In this document: one piece after another, positions 25,901 through 37,155 of the stretch
Layout of the letters: the number at the start of each line of letters is the position of its first letter
How positions within the stretch are numbered: the stretch's first letter is position 1
Origin: Struthidea cinerea
Taxonomy: Eukaryota > Chordata > Aves > Passeriformes > Corcoracidae
NCBI GenBank assembly: GCA_013397865.1
Contig: VZTI01005557.1
Coordinates: forward strand, 800,662 to 864,661
Reading direction: 5' to 3'
Length of the DNA stretch: 64,000 bases
The notes under the pieces: generated by a model
What the model saw: the letters and a program-made list of their open reading frames with translations, nothing else
Told to the model about the DNA's origin: nothing
The model's database searches: none
Translations under genes and position numbers: made by a program

Positions 25901-28900
25901 TATTTATTACTTCTAGTAGTTTATAACAGTTTATTAATTTGGTTCTTTGAAGATGAGTGTTTCTCTCAAGACTGACAGTTGTATACTGTTTCTAAATCAT
26001 CCGGACGCAAAGCTACTGTTCTTGATTTTCTGGCCTAAACTTGAGATGTGTTTTAGCTTTGGCAAAGGGATAAATTCTGGACTGAGTCCAAGGTCTCAAG
26101 ATTTTACCATGTCTGGATGTCCCCTTGCCTGTGTTTGTTCCCCTTTGGCTGTCATCTTCCATGAGCTCACTGGCAGCAGCGCTGAGGGAAAGGCCAGTCT
26201 GAGTGACAGACGTGGAGTGTTCTCAGTCAGGGCTCCCTGAAGGAGCAAGTGCGACTGTTCACACTGGAAGCTTTCATTCCCAGAATTTGCCTCCTTTGTT
26301 TGGAGAACAAGAAGGGTGGTTCAGTGGCTGTGCAGCTGATTAGAGGCGACTGGGGCTACCCCAATTCAGAGCTGGAGACAGCTCTCAGTTGCCAAGTGAG
26401 TTAAAACAGATTGTTTGCCGGCGCTCTGCTGATTTGATTAATGACCCGAATCAGCTGGCTTGGAGCATATCACTGCCAGAGTTTGTTAAACAATGAAAAC
26501 AGGAAACTTGTGTGTCTTGAATCTCTCTGCTACCGTGGTGTCACCAGACATAACAAAACGGGGGCTTTGCTGCGTGTGGGGAAGAGGAGGATATTTAGGA
26601 GCTGATTATGCCCCAGCCACACCCAGGCCACGGACTGCGCTGGGATGTGGGAACTGGCAGTGGCCTCTGAGGAACCACCTGCTTCCTTGAGATTGCAGGG
26701 AGAGATCTCAGCTCTTGCTCTCTGCCCCAGCATATGTTTCCTGCTCTTGGGTCTGGGCCTGTGAAGAGAACGTGGCTGGAGGAAAAGGAATTTCGGAGGT
26801 GCCCTTGGAGTGTCTTGAGCTGCGTATCAAATGTGCGGGGCAGCTGGGCTCCCTTCTTCTGCTGTGCCAACAGGGAGGGAGAAGGGGAGTGGAACACAAC
26901 AGAGACGGTGCCCTAGTTGTGGCAGATACTGGGAACAAGTGGCAAAGAGGAGGAGGAAATCAAGTTTGTTGGGGAATATTCCTTAAAACTTCAGCTGTGA
27001 CTGTGTTAGGAAACTTGCACCAGCTCTTATGTAGGCAAACCTCTTGTGAAGCATCCCACTCTTCCCAGGACAGCTAAGGATGTTGCTTCACAACAGAGCA
27101 TATTCAGTGTTAGCTAAAAACTTTTACCACTTTGTTGTAAGTGGCTGAGACTGAAGTTGTTGATGTCCATGGCTGTGGTTTTCACAGAGAGCTTTTGCAA
27201 GGGTGATGGAGCAAAAATGAGTGTGGGAGACGACCCTTCTGATCCCTGCGGCTCAGCATTGTCCTGGTGCCTTGGGCTGTTTGCTTCCAGATTTATTTGA
27301 AGTTGCTGTGAGTAGAAGGCAGAGGATACTGTGGGTGAGGGGGTCCTTCTTTATCTCATGAGATATCATTTTCATCTATGTTAAATGTTATCAACCAGCT
27401 TCTCTAAAATACTTTGTATTAAAGCACACTACTAAATGCAACATTACAAGTGTGAGCCTGAGAAAGTTTGAAATTATTTTTGTCAAATAAACAAACATAC
27501 AGAATTAATAAATTATTCTTGTATAAACATCTGAAAGTAAGACAAATACAAACAAGTCTGTCTGCTGATAAGCCAGTGAATTCATGAAAGAACTGGTCAG
27601 CCTGTTAGTGCAAGTACACTGAGCACTTTCTTTTCCCAGTGGAGTCTTTTTGTGGAACCAATTCCCTGACTGAACTGACCAGCATTTGTCTTTCTGTGCA
27701 CAGCAGTAGCAAGCAAGGTAGCAAAGTTATTTTTCTTGGTACCAGGCTGCAACATAACCAGGTGAAAAAGTTTTATTTCTAGGCTTTTAAGCAAAATATT
27801 CCTCCATTTTAAGTTTTAACTAAGCATTTTCATTTAAGCTTTAATAGTCTTATTGTTTGGGGTTTTTATTTGAATGAGTGGGTAGTTTGGATCAGTGTTT
27901 TTGCTTGGATACACGTGGCTTAAATCAATGAACGTTTTCTAGTATTGATGTTGGATTCAAGAGCAGCCTGGCAATAAAGCAGATTGTTGTACAGGATCAG
28001 GTGGAGAAGATTTCCCCATTTACCATTCTGAACACACATTCTCACAATTCTCCTGGTAGATGTTTTACAGCTGTGTAAATACTCAATTTATGTGCTGCTG
28101 CTTATCTTGCTTGCTTGCTCCATTTTTCAAACCATAACACTGCTCTTAATTCTGTGTATAATGTCTTCCTACCAACTCAAACAACTCCTTCCCCTGGGTT
28201 CACGTTTCTAATTGCAGCTTTAGATCAACTCTCTTCAATGTAACATTCCTTTCCTTTTGATCTTGATGCCTGCTTCAAACACGTTGTAATTAAATATGCA
28301 TCTGCCACATCCTAAGCATTCAGTCTGCAGAACTGCTACAAAGCTGAACTTGCTCCCTGTTCTTAATTCAGTGACCCAGGAAGGCCAAAGAAAAGCTTGT
28401 GAGCCACTGATTTTATTCATACTGTTATTTGAGGTGTTATAACAATTTTGAGCCTGCTAGTTTTAGTTTTGTTGTTTCAAGAACTATGAACTCATACCAG
28501 GCTGCAAGGGCAGTTATCAAAGCACTTAAATAACTTGTAGATCTATTCAGCAGCTTAGTTTTGGATGTGGCTGTTATGGGAAGATGTAAAGAAAATGCAG
28601 AGTTGTGGGATGTACCTAATTTTGTGCTGCTGTGCCTCATTTCTTCGTGATGCACGAGCGCCTGACTGCAAGATCTTCATCCCAGTAATGGTGGGTCTGG
28701 TCGTGTTCTGCTGGGAGCTGGATGTCCTGATCTAAGCCGTGCCTGACTCCTTGTTCAGGAGTGCGAGGAGTGATGGGGAGTCATTTACTGTTCATTACCT
28801 GCTAAGACACCTGAGTGTCTGTAAAGCACTTGTTCTGGTGCAGGTGGAGATGGACAGATGCACGTGGTGTGCAACAAGGTACTGTAAAAGGCATTTATCA

Positions 28901-29310
28901 GCCCTGCGTGCCTGAGATCTGTCCTGGGAAGAGATGTTTCCTTTACAGCTCTGCTGAGAGACCTCTCCACCTTCAGTGCAATGGTGTCTGCAGGGTTTCT
29001 GCAAACATGGCAGAAGGGCTGAGGTTTAAAACTGTCTAGGAAAAAGCGATACTTTTGGAGTGTTAGAGACTACCCGAGATGTCATTCTGGATTCTTCATC
29101 TTCATTCTTTCTCTGCTAGAAGGAGTTATAAAATCCAGTGTCTTAAGTCTTGAGATAGCACATGTCAAAACATCCTTTCATCCTTACCTGTCTTGTCTTT
29201 TCCTCTGAGATGTTTGATAATGATTTAGCCATTATTGTTTGACTTTGCTGAACTAGTTTGCATGAAAGGCTGGATAAGATGTTAGAGGTCATTTATAGAT
29301 GGGAATGTGC
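22931..29310. other. Gene-free unique sequence
   Basis: No gene is recognised. A somewhat GC-richer part at 23.06-23.31 kb and another at 26.5-27.0 kb carry overlapping open frames on both strands (up to 120 codons at 26715-27077), but no domain, start context or splice structure supports them. A four-unit GCTT-type run lies near 28.10-28.12 kb. Confidence 0.5.
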
Positions 29311-29344
29311 TTTATATATGGACCACAGAGTGTTTATATATGGA
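29311..29344. repeat. Two-copy 12-bp AT direct repeat, 22-bp period
   Basis: TTTATATATGGA occurs at 29311-29322 and at 29333-29344. The copies also resemble TATA or SRF-like (CC(A/T)6GG) cores, but no promoter context is evident. Confidence 0.85.
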
Positions 29345-29401
29345 ATATGTCTCTGCTAGTGAAGTTACTTGGCTTTAAAGCAAAACCAAAAGGTATTTCA
29401 G

Positions 29402-29420
29402 CCCCCCCCTTCCCACCCCC
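29402..29420 (-). other. Possible G-quadruplex motif (minus strand)
   Basis: The + strand has C8, then TT, CCC, A, C5. On the minus strand this allows four runs of at least three G with loops of one or two bases. It meets the usual sequence rule for an intramolecular quadruplex; formation in vivo is not shown. Confidence 0.5.
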
Positions 29421-32400
29421 TCAAATGCTGCATTTGATGTCACTCTCTAAATTCTAAAAAAGGGTGTTTTTCTGGTCCTTTAGCATAACTCACTGAGATA
29501 TCACAGCAAAAATACTCTTTGCTCTGAAACTGGATGACTTTTTCAGGGAGCTCATTTTAATTTAGTGATTTCTTCACATAAGCAAGTGGAATAGTGTAAT
29601 GTGAGAAAGTGAAATTTCACTTAATCAGGTTAATAGTGTTATTAAAACGATAGCCTTCCTAAAGGGTTAGTGAATGGAAGAGCACATGGGAAAACTAATG
29701 TAAGTTAATTTTTAAAGCAGCTTGTTGCACTGCATTAAAACTGTGTAGATGCTTTTCTTCACTATTAAAGTGGTCTAATTCAATTGAGTTTACTTCACTT
29801 CCAAACTTAAGTAATGAAATCATATTAAAGTCACTTTCATTCTGAAGGAAGGCATCCACATAGAATTTAACTAATCTTCTTTAAGACCTGTGATAAACTA
29901 ATGCCAGTTGACTTCTCAGAGCATCTCTGCAAAGTCATGACCTGAGAGCTGGAAACCTTGTCTGAGAGCTTCCCTCAGCTTCAGTGACAATTTTATTCCA
30001 GATAAAGGAGGTAGTCAGGCCCCTCTGTATAACTGTATGATGTGACAAAAATGCAAATATGTAATTAATTTCCACCCTGTAGATATGCTTGCTATATCCT
30101 AATTTGGTTTAATACTGAGTTAATGAAGCTCTGAAGAAATGGTTTTCAAGTAGCATGTTATAATTTGTTTCATCATTACGCATATTGACTATTGCAGCCT
30201 TTTGAGATAAAAAGACATGCAAATTCTTTCAGGTGCACTTTACATTTGTTACAGGTGAGATGGGGTACCTGTTACTGGTTAGAATGTAAAAATTGGGATT
30301 GGTTGCTCTAAAGTAGCTGTAACCTCTTTCCATGATTGATTTGTAGCTTTTAAAAATAAAATTAATCAATTAATAAACATGTTACAGGATATAAGAGGCT
30401 CCTTGTAGATACCACTTAATAAATGCACTCATAATTGTCTTCTGTTGGTAGAACACATTGTGTGAGATTGTCATAATCATGTAATGATGTGATAATATAA
30501 CTTTGTGATCCAAAGTGAGAAGGTTTTTCCAAGTATTGGTACTGATGTCCCAGAAATTTTTTGCAGAAGACAAGCACAGGTTTGTTTCAGAAGTCATATG
30601 CAAGTGTTCAACTTTTAGTGTTTTTCCTAAAGTCTGGAGCTGGAGCTCCACAAAGACTTGCATTGACCTCGCTGGTGTTTTTGAAGCAGACCTCAACCCT
30701 CAAGAAAAATCCTTATATTTTGATACATTCCTTTCAGCAGACTCCAGAAAGAAATAGCTTGAGAATATCTTGGCGGATAAAAATGTTAGAAGTACATAGA
30801 ATGAAGCCTCCAAGAAATCTTGCTCTGGCTGAGCTGGCATTCTGTTTGGCAAGCAGGAGTCCAAGGATTCACATACTCTGTGTGCCCTGATCCCAACCAC
30901 TTCTGACAGCAGCTGTAGTTGGTCTGCTTTTCTGGGTCTGCATCATCCTGTGTTACAGGTCCCCTCTTTAAGACTGTGTTGCAAATGATCATCAGAGGAA
31001 GGGAAGGGTGCTGAATTCCCAGATTGGCAATATTTACAGGAACGTTGGCTGTGATTCAGCGCGCTGGGATCGGGGCTGTGTGTGAAAGTCAGTATTTGTG
31101 AGGCATCAGTCGAATTGGGCCGTGAGCTACGGGTGCTTCAAGAGTTCAAGGTACTTCTGTTAACTTGCTGAGTGTCCAGGGCAAACCCTGGCAATGAACT
31201 TGGTGAATCTGGGCCCTAATTTACCATCTAGGCTGATTTGTGAGATGTTTCGAAAAGTGAGAGACTGTCCTGGAGATTAGTCCGTGGCTGCCGTGTGCCA
31301 CAGGGTTTGCCCAGTTTAGAGGCAGTCATAGCACTTGATCTCTGACCTGAGAGGAGAATTTACAGCCTATTAATATGTGCTAATTGCAAGCATCAGCAAT
31401 TGCAGCCACATCCATAGGTGACATGGTGGCCTTGAAATCCTGAAATGGGTCAAGAGCTGTGTCACACAAAATTGTCTTTGAAAGTGCAGAGCTGTCTGGG
31501 AGTTTTACCAGGCAAGTGGGACAGAATCAGCATCTCCTCCTGACTTAATCCACCCATGCACCAGCTTATGGGCTGGAAAAGTATTTCCTTTTTTAATAGG
31601 ATGGTTACCTTGACCAGAGCAGACCATATCCAGCACAGCTCTGTCTGGCAGCTACTCTTGCTTGACAGTCTTGTCATCTCTTTGAAGAGAATTCTCTCTG
31701 TCTTGTCATGATGGGGATCCTCCTCCCTGCATTGCCCCATCTGTTCATCACACTCTCACCCACAGATCCTGAATTTTTGTGTGCTCGTTAAAAAATTGTT
31801 CCAGCGTTGTCAGTGGAGAACTCACATGTTTTATTACCCTTGGAGTTGGTCAGTTGTTTCCTGGTGTGGATGATCAGACAACAGGGACTCTTTCAGGCTT
31901 GTACAAGCCTCCCATTTCTCCAGATTGTGTTTCCTGTGTGTTTGTGCTTGTTGTGTTTGAAATACCTGTTGTTTCCCTGGGTTGTTAATGGTGCCATTGG
32001 CGAGACTGGATGCCAGGGTGTAACCCCTTGCCATTAGTGTAAATGTGCATGATACTGGTATTTTGACTTCTAGGAAGGTTGCGTTTCCCAATAAAATAAT
32101 GAAGGGGAAGAATGTTTAGCAAGTGATTCATCCTTTGCCGAGATGATTATGTACCTTCTCTTCTTCAAACTCTTTATCTGTTGTGAAGGATTGTCATGCA
32201 TCCCTCTTGACGAAAGAGGAACCTTCCTAAAATAAAAGGCAAAGAGCTAAAATTGTGCACCCTCAGAAGTGTGCTCTGCCAGTGTAGAGGGGTTTGGTCT
32301 CTTGGGTCAATCTCTGAGACAGTTGAACAGACAGCCCTGTTTTCATTTCAGCTGCAGAGCTTTGGCCTTACCTTCAATTCACTTTTTCTGTGGCCTTCTT

Positions 32401-33703
32401 CCCAAGAGGGGAGCAAAAGTAATGCTTTTTTTCCTTCTGTAATTCTTGCTTCAATTTGTAAACTCCTCAGGGTAGAGGGCTGCTCAGTATCCCACCTGCT
32501 ACATTTGTCTCATGAAACAGAGATAGGAGAGCACAAAGATCCTTGACTCTGTTTTATCACCTTATACTGATGAAGCCCTGACAGACATTGCCATGCCAGC
32601 TTAAAGATGTTTTGTTTAGTTTTTCTTGGTACAGCTTGTTTTGTCTTGCTGAGCTGACAAAGCTAACCCATAAATAGTTACAATAAGTTTGTCTATAATA
32701 AGCATATTTCTTGATGAGTTGTTGTGGCAAAGTTTATTAAATGTATTCTTACTTCATTTCCCATGTCTACGCAGGGCTGAGAGCAATTAAGCTGTGTCGT
32801 GGGCACAGCCTTATTATAATAACATAAAATCCTGAGGCTGCTCTTGCCTTTAAAATTGCACAGCCATGCTGAGCGACAAATAATCCAGTACTTCACTCCA
32901 GCTGAGGTGTTTACCCAGCCATCTTCCCTTCTCCATGAGAAAGTTTTTAAGGTGGATGTGCTTTGCAGTCTGTCACCAGCATTGACACAAGCGGGAGGTG
33001 TCCTGTGGTGTGAAATGTGGAGTTAGTGGGTTCCCCCCGAGAGCATCGTGCTGGCAGCACGCTCTGCCCTCTCTGTCATGCTGCAGTCCAGCCTGGTGAC
33101 CTTTGCTTGTGCGCAGACAGGAGTTCAATCACATCTAGACTGGTCCCAGCTGGTTACATCTCTAAATAGTTGCTTAGTGCTCGGCTGGAAATAGTGCGGT
33201 TCAGAAAGGAAAAGTTGTTTTTTCCTGGTTCAGTGGGACGCTGCACTTGCTGAGACACCAACCAGATTGTGGTGCTGGGAGCTTCTGGGAACAAGACCCT
33301 CGGGTCAGGCCAGCCTGTGCTGCTCCAGTGCATTCCCCAGGCAGCTTTTCCTAGCTGCAGCCCAAAGATTGCTGTGCAGAGCTGAGATGGAGGCTCTGGA
33401 TACAAGCCTTGGAGGTGACTCCAGAACACAGCAACCTCCTGGGAGCTGGGAGCAGGCAGATGGTGTTTGTTGTGCTGGGAGCAGGCGTGGATGTGGCTGG
33501 TGGGTCAGTGGAATGTGACACAGGACTCTTGTTAGAGGCAAACAATCTCATGCTTCAGTTGGAGCCTTCACACATTTTATTTAACAGTACCCACGTGGGA
33601 GGGGAAAGTGCCATCGTTTGCTCTCTGTACTGCAGGGGGAAGGTGGAGCAATTCCGTGGGTTTCCTCGGAGTTGTTCCTTGTCTGTGTGGGTGATGCAGA
33701 CAA
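29421..33703. other. Gene-free unique sequence
   Basis: No gene is recognised. The 29.5-30.4 kb portion is AT-rich and stop-dense. ORFs of 76-109 codons near 30.5-32.1 kb overlap on both strands without recognisable domains. Confidence 0.5.
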
Positions 33704-33717
33704 CCCCCCCCACCCCC
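33704..33717. repeat. C-rich simple tract
   Basis: A run of eight C, one A, then five C. It is too few runs for a canonical four-run quadruplex without splitting the C8 run. It is simple sequence only. Confidence 0.85.
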
Positions 33718-35541
33718 AGTTTTGCGGTAATTTAAATTATTTGTTTCTGCTTTGTTTCTTGTGTCCAAAGTAGAGAGAGAAGAGGGTGGGAGGCTGTTAG
33801 ATCTGCTGGGAGAGCACAAGCAATTTTTCATAGGGCTTTAGTGCTTTCCGCCTAAAATTTCTGCTGGAAAATTCAATATGCTCTAAGCAAGTCTAGTACT
33901 AAAAAGAAATTAAAATGTTATACCAAAGTAGGAATGTTGTTTTTTGTATTTGACAACATTATTGTTCCTCGCCTTACAAAGGCCTTCGGAGTTAGTTCTG
34001 AATTTTCTGCTGTGCTTATCTACTGCATTCAGCTCACCAGAGCAATCCTGTGCTCTCGTTTCTAAAATTGGGCTTCACTGACATCCCTTGGAGTTCCTGT
34101 GTGTGCTGCACAATTAGCTCACCCAATATGCAAGGCCATACTTTGGCTGGGAGTATTTTCTTTTCAAGAAAGACCTGATAAGATCTAATTTCTTTTATCA
34201 AGTCACAAACCACTATCTGTTTATTCATTAAAAATGAGCAGAAAAGATTGAGGCTGAAGCCTTGGCTATGTGACAAAACATCCCTTAGAGTGAAGGTAGT
34301 GCCTGGAGTACCTGCCAGTTTATTGGGAAGAGCTGGAGTCCTGAATGCCTCAGGGCTGTTCATGGGTTTCTGGAAACCCGTGGCTTTCAGAGGGGCTGGG
34401 CTAACCCAGTTTGAAGGAAACAAATCCCTGACCACTGGTGACTGCATAGAAACGCCCTGAGCTGCCTCTCCAGTGTCTGCCCCCCACGATGGCATTTTCT
34501 CCTCTAACTGTACCTCTCTCTGTGGCAATGCCATCTGCTCTAACCCAGTTTGCCTAATAGAAAGAGGCAGAATTCTTTCTTTAATGTATTTTCTGTAATG
34601 CATTTACATTTTTGAGTGGCTAAATAATTTCTGTGGCTTAGGGTTTTTGCACGAAAACTACCTGGAGTCTGACAATTACTGTGCCCAGTGTGACAGACCC
34701 CATGGCAGACTGACCATGGTGCTGAGTTCTCCTTGAATGGGAAGCTCAAACTGATGATTTCAATATTGCACAGTCTTTAAAAAAATATTTATTTGGACTT
34801 AAGCTTCAAAGTTGACTAGAACACGTGTGAGTGCAATGCATTTATACAGTAGTTTTGCTTTGAGAGGGTGATTAATGCTAGATTTGTGGAAGGAAAATTA
34901 TTTCTTCCAGTGGCTTGACTGTAATAACGGAGAAGAATAAATGTCCTAATTTAATATTTATGTAGGTGTCTCAGTAATAGGCATCCTACATCCTAATTAT
35001 GTAAGAAAGAAAAGTGTCGGTGGTGACATGAGATCATATATACTTGTAGGATAAGAAACACAGATTCTGTCCCTTATTTTACCATCTTTCATTAAAACAT
35101 CCTGAAATGAATTAAACCTGGTTTATGATGCATTAAATTACAGTTGTTTCATGTTTTGTTAAATAAGAGCGGGGCATTGTTCTCAGCATTTCTCAGATAG
35201 CTCACAGATTGCACTTCCTTTCTTCAGCCCTCCAAGCTATTTTTAGAGAAAATACTTACTCATCAGGAATTTGTACCTTAATGCAGCTTAATTTTGAAAC
35301 TCTGATACCTTTGGAGTTTTGTTTCATGTTGGATGTATTTCTTCCAATTTTCTTAATTTTACAATATTTCTGATAGCCAGAAAATATCCTGTATTTATGG
35401 ATAAACCAGAAAATAATTAGCTGTTTTCTATTGATTAGTTTTGTACATGAAGTTTGAGAAACATTAGACCTTTTCATTTGTGGGAAAACTTGAGAGAGAG
35501 GAATGCTACCAACTTCCAGTGTTGTCCAGTCAATTGGAAGG
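33718..35541. other. Gene-free sequence holding the longest ORF of the window
   Basis: The longest ATG-initiated frame in the window (34034-34603, minus, 189 codons) lies here but shows no recognisable domain, signal peptide or repeat, and I do not call it a gene. The 34.9-35.18 kb part is strongly AT-rich, with many TAAT cores and no open frame, and could be a conserved non-coding element. Confidence 0.45.
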
Positions 35542-35547
35542 AGCGAG
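35542..35547. repeat. Left target-site duplication of solo LTR
   Basis: AGCGAG abuts the TG end of the LTR and is repeated exactly on the far side at 35922-35927. A perfect 6-bp duplication is the expected footprint of class II (beta/alpha-like) retroviral integration. Confidence 0.9.
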
Positions 35548-35921
35548 TGTCGCTGTTATGTCCGAGGCACATAAAGAAAACGACGCAGAGTCCAGGCTCA
35601 TGAACAAGTGGAAGCCGAAGCTTCTTTAATAATTTTCTGACTACTATATAGGATAGATCGCAAAAAATGTGTTGAGTGGCAATAGGTAATTGGTTCCTCA
35701 GCCATCCACCCCTTGAGAGGATTGGCCAAGTCCTAAGATACCGATTCCAAGATATTTTCAAAGTCAAAGCCATAACAATCTTGCAAAACAGATTGCGAGT
35801 GCAAGAAGTTTATGAAACTGTGACCTTGTTTAAAATAGTTTACATAGGAAAGACAGTCTGCTCACAGAATATTGAGAAAAGGCTGAAGAATTTCTCTGCT
35901 TCTAGCTTTTTAGCACCTACA
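35548..35921 (-). mobile_element. Solo LTR, class II (ERVK-like) endogenous retrovirus
   Basis: This is a 374-bp segment with TG...CA termini, TGTCGC at the left and CTACA at the right, flanked by an identical 6-bp target duplication. The minus orientation is inferred because on that strand a TATA-like CCTATATAG (35644-35652) is followed by a polyadenylation-like ATTAAA (35625-35630) and about 75 bp of R/U5-like sequence to the end. Only one LTR and no gag, pol or env sequence is present, so it is the usual product of recombination between the two LTRs of a provirus. The intact duplication suggests a fairly recent insertion. The LTR subfamily was not identified. Confidence 0.88.
35644..35652 (-). 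promoter_or_regulatory. TATA-like element of the ERVK-like LTR
   Basis: On the minus strand this reads CCTATATAG, placed upstream of the ATTAAA at 35625-35630. It would set the U3/R start of the viral transcript toward lower coordinates. Whether it is active in the host is unknown. Confidence 0.45.
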
Positions 35922-35927
35922 AGCGAG
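35922..35927. repeat. Right target-site duplication of solo LTR
   Basis: AGCGAG, identical to 35542-35547, directly follows the CA end of the LTR. Confidence 0.9.
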
Positions 35928-37127
35928 CATCTCTAGAATTGAAGTTCTAGATGTAACTGGGCATGAATTCTTAAGTCCTCCTGAATCAGAAATCTTTTTA
36001 ACTTTGTTCATTGTGGCCATTTGTTTTAGGAAGAAATTTTGCAAGGCACAAATGGCTGTTTTCTAGGGAGTGCAGGCTGTTTAAATGTCCTTTTGTGCCT
36101 TTGAAACCTCTGCTAAAGTTTTTATGAAGCATAAAACAGAGGGAATGCAATTAATTAGTGCAGTCTCTTATCATTCAGTAGCAAAGAGGAACCGTTAAAT
36201 GCTTTTAGAGCACTACATTATAATAGAAAATTATTGTTATTCTTTAATACCAAGCTGACAAATCAGAGAATGCAAGGACTAATTATGAAGGATGGAAAAC
36301 AAACACACTTTACAAAGGCTTTGTTTGTGGCACAAGTTCGCCTGTCAAAGCAGACAGGAGAAAGCAACTGAATTACGTAGAATCTTTTGTGCTCTTAGTC
36401 ACCATTGTTTTTTTTGGTTGGAAATGGATGCTTCTTTGTGATTCAGATGATTCCTTTAAATCTCAGGTGCTCTAAAAACTTGTCTTCCTTTTAAGCAGTG
36501 CTTTGCGAATTAAAGTCTACCCAGTGGTGCAGAGCAGCTGAAGAGTTTGTTGCTTTTAATGAAAATAGGCAGAAATTTTAATTGGGGGATGATCCCTGTC
36601 TGAATAAGGGTTGATGCTTTGACTGTTGTGTTTTTAGAGACTGTGATGTCCTGATTCAGAAATACTTTCCAATGTTGGGGTGTAGATGGAAGTTATAATC
36701 TGTTCAGTGTGTTCCTGGGTAGGGATGGAGTTGTACCCATGCATTTCCCTGGGTACAGGCTGAAAATGAGGGAAATACAATTTGATTTTACAGGTCCAGG
36801 TAATAAGCCAAGGCCATGTCACATGGAATAGCTCCAATGCATCTGTTTTGCTCACGGCTAAATTACAATTGTAAAAGAACAAGCTAATTTCTCTCGGTGT
36901 TCTTTAGCAGTAACAGTAGCAGTTGCTTTCTAAGCCATGTCCATCTGTTGATTTTGGAGGAGCTTTCAGAGAGGTAAGAGATGATCAAATGCTGCTCTGT
37001 AGCTCAGATTCTGATGCTGCCCCAGTCTTTGTCAGTGCTGAGAAGTTCCTGAACGTGCTATAAATATACTCTTCTTCCATGAATGCTTTTAGCACACCTA
37101 GACTGCAAGGTTAATGCTTTGGGCTGG
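35928..37127. other. Gene-free sequence with a conserved-looking block
   Basis: No gene is recognised. The 36.08-36.36 kb segment is AT-rich, with clustered homeobox-type cores (for example AATTAATTAG) and no open frame, and may be a conserved non-coding element. That is inference from texture only. Confidence 0.4.
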
Positions 37128-37155
37128 ATGAGAATAAAAATGAATGAGAATAAAA
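37128..37155. repeat. Two-copy 12-bp tandem repeat, 16-bp period
   Basis: ATGAGAATAAAA occurs at 37128-37139 and 37144-37155. It is a small local duplication. Confidence 0.85.

Noticed and set aside
26715..27077. 120-codon open frame (+) in a GC-richer patch
   Set aside because: Several frames on both strands are open at once, the usual effect of low stop density, and no protein family is recognised.
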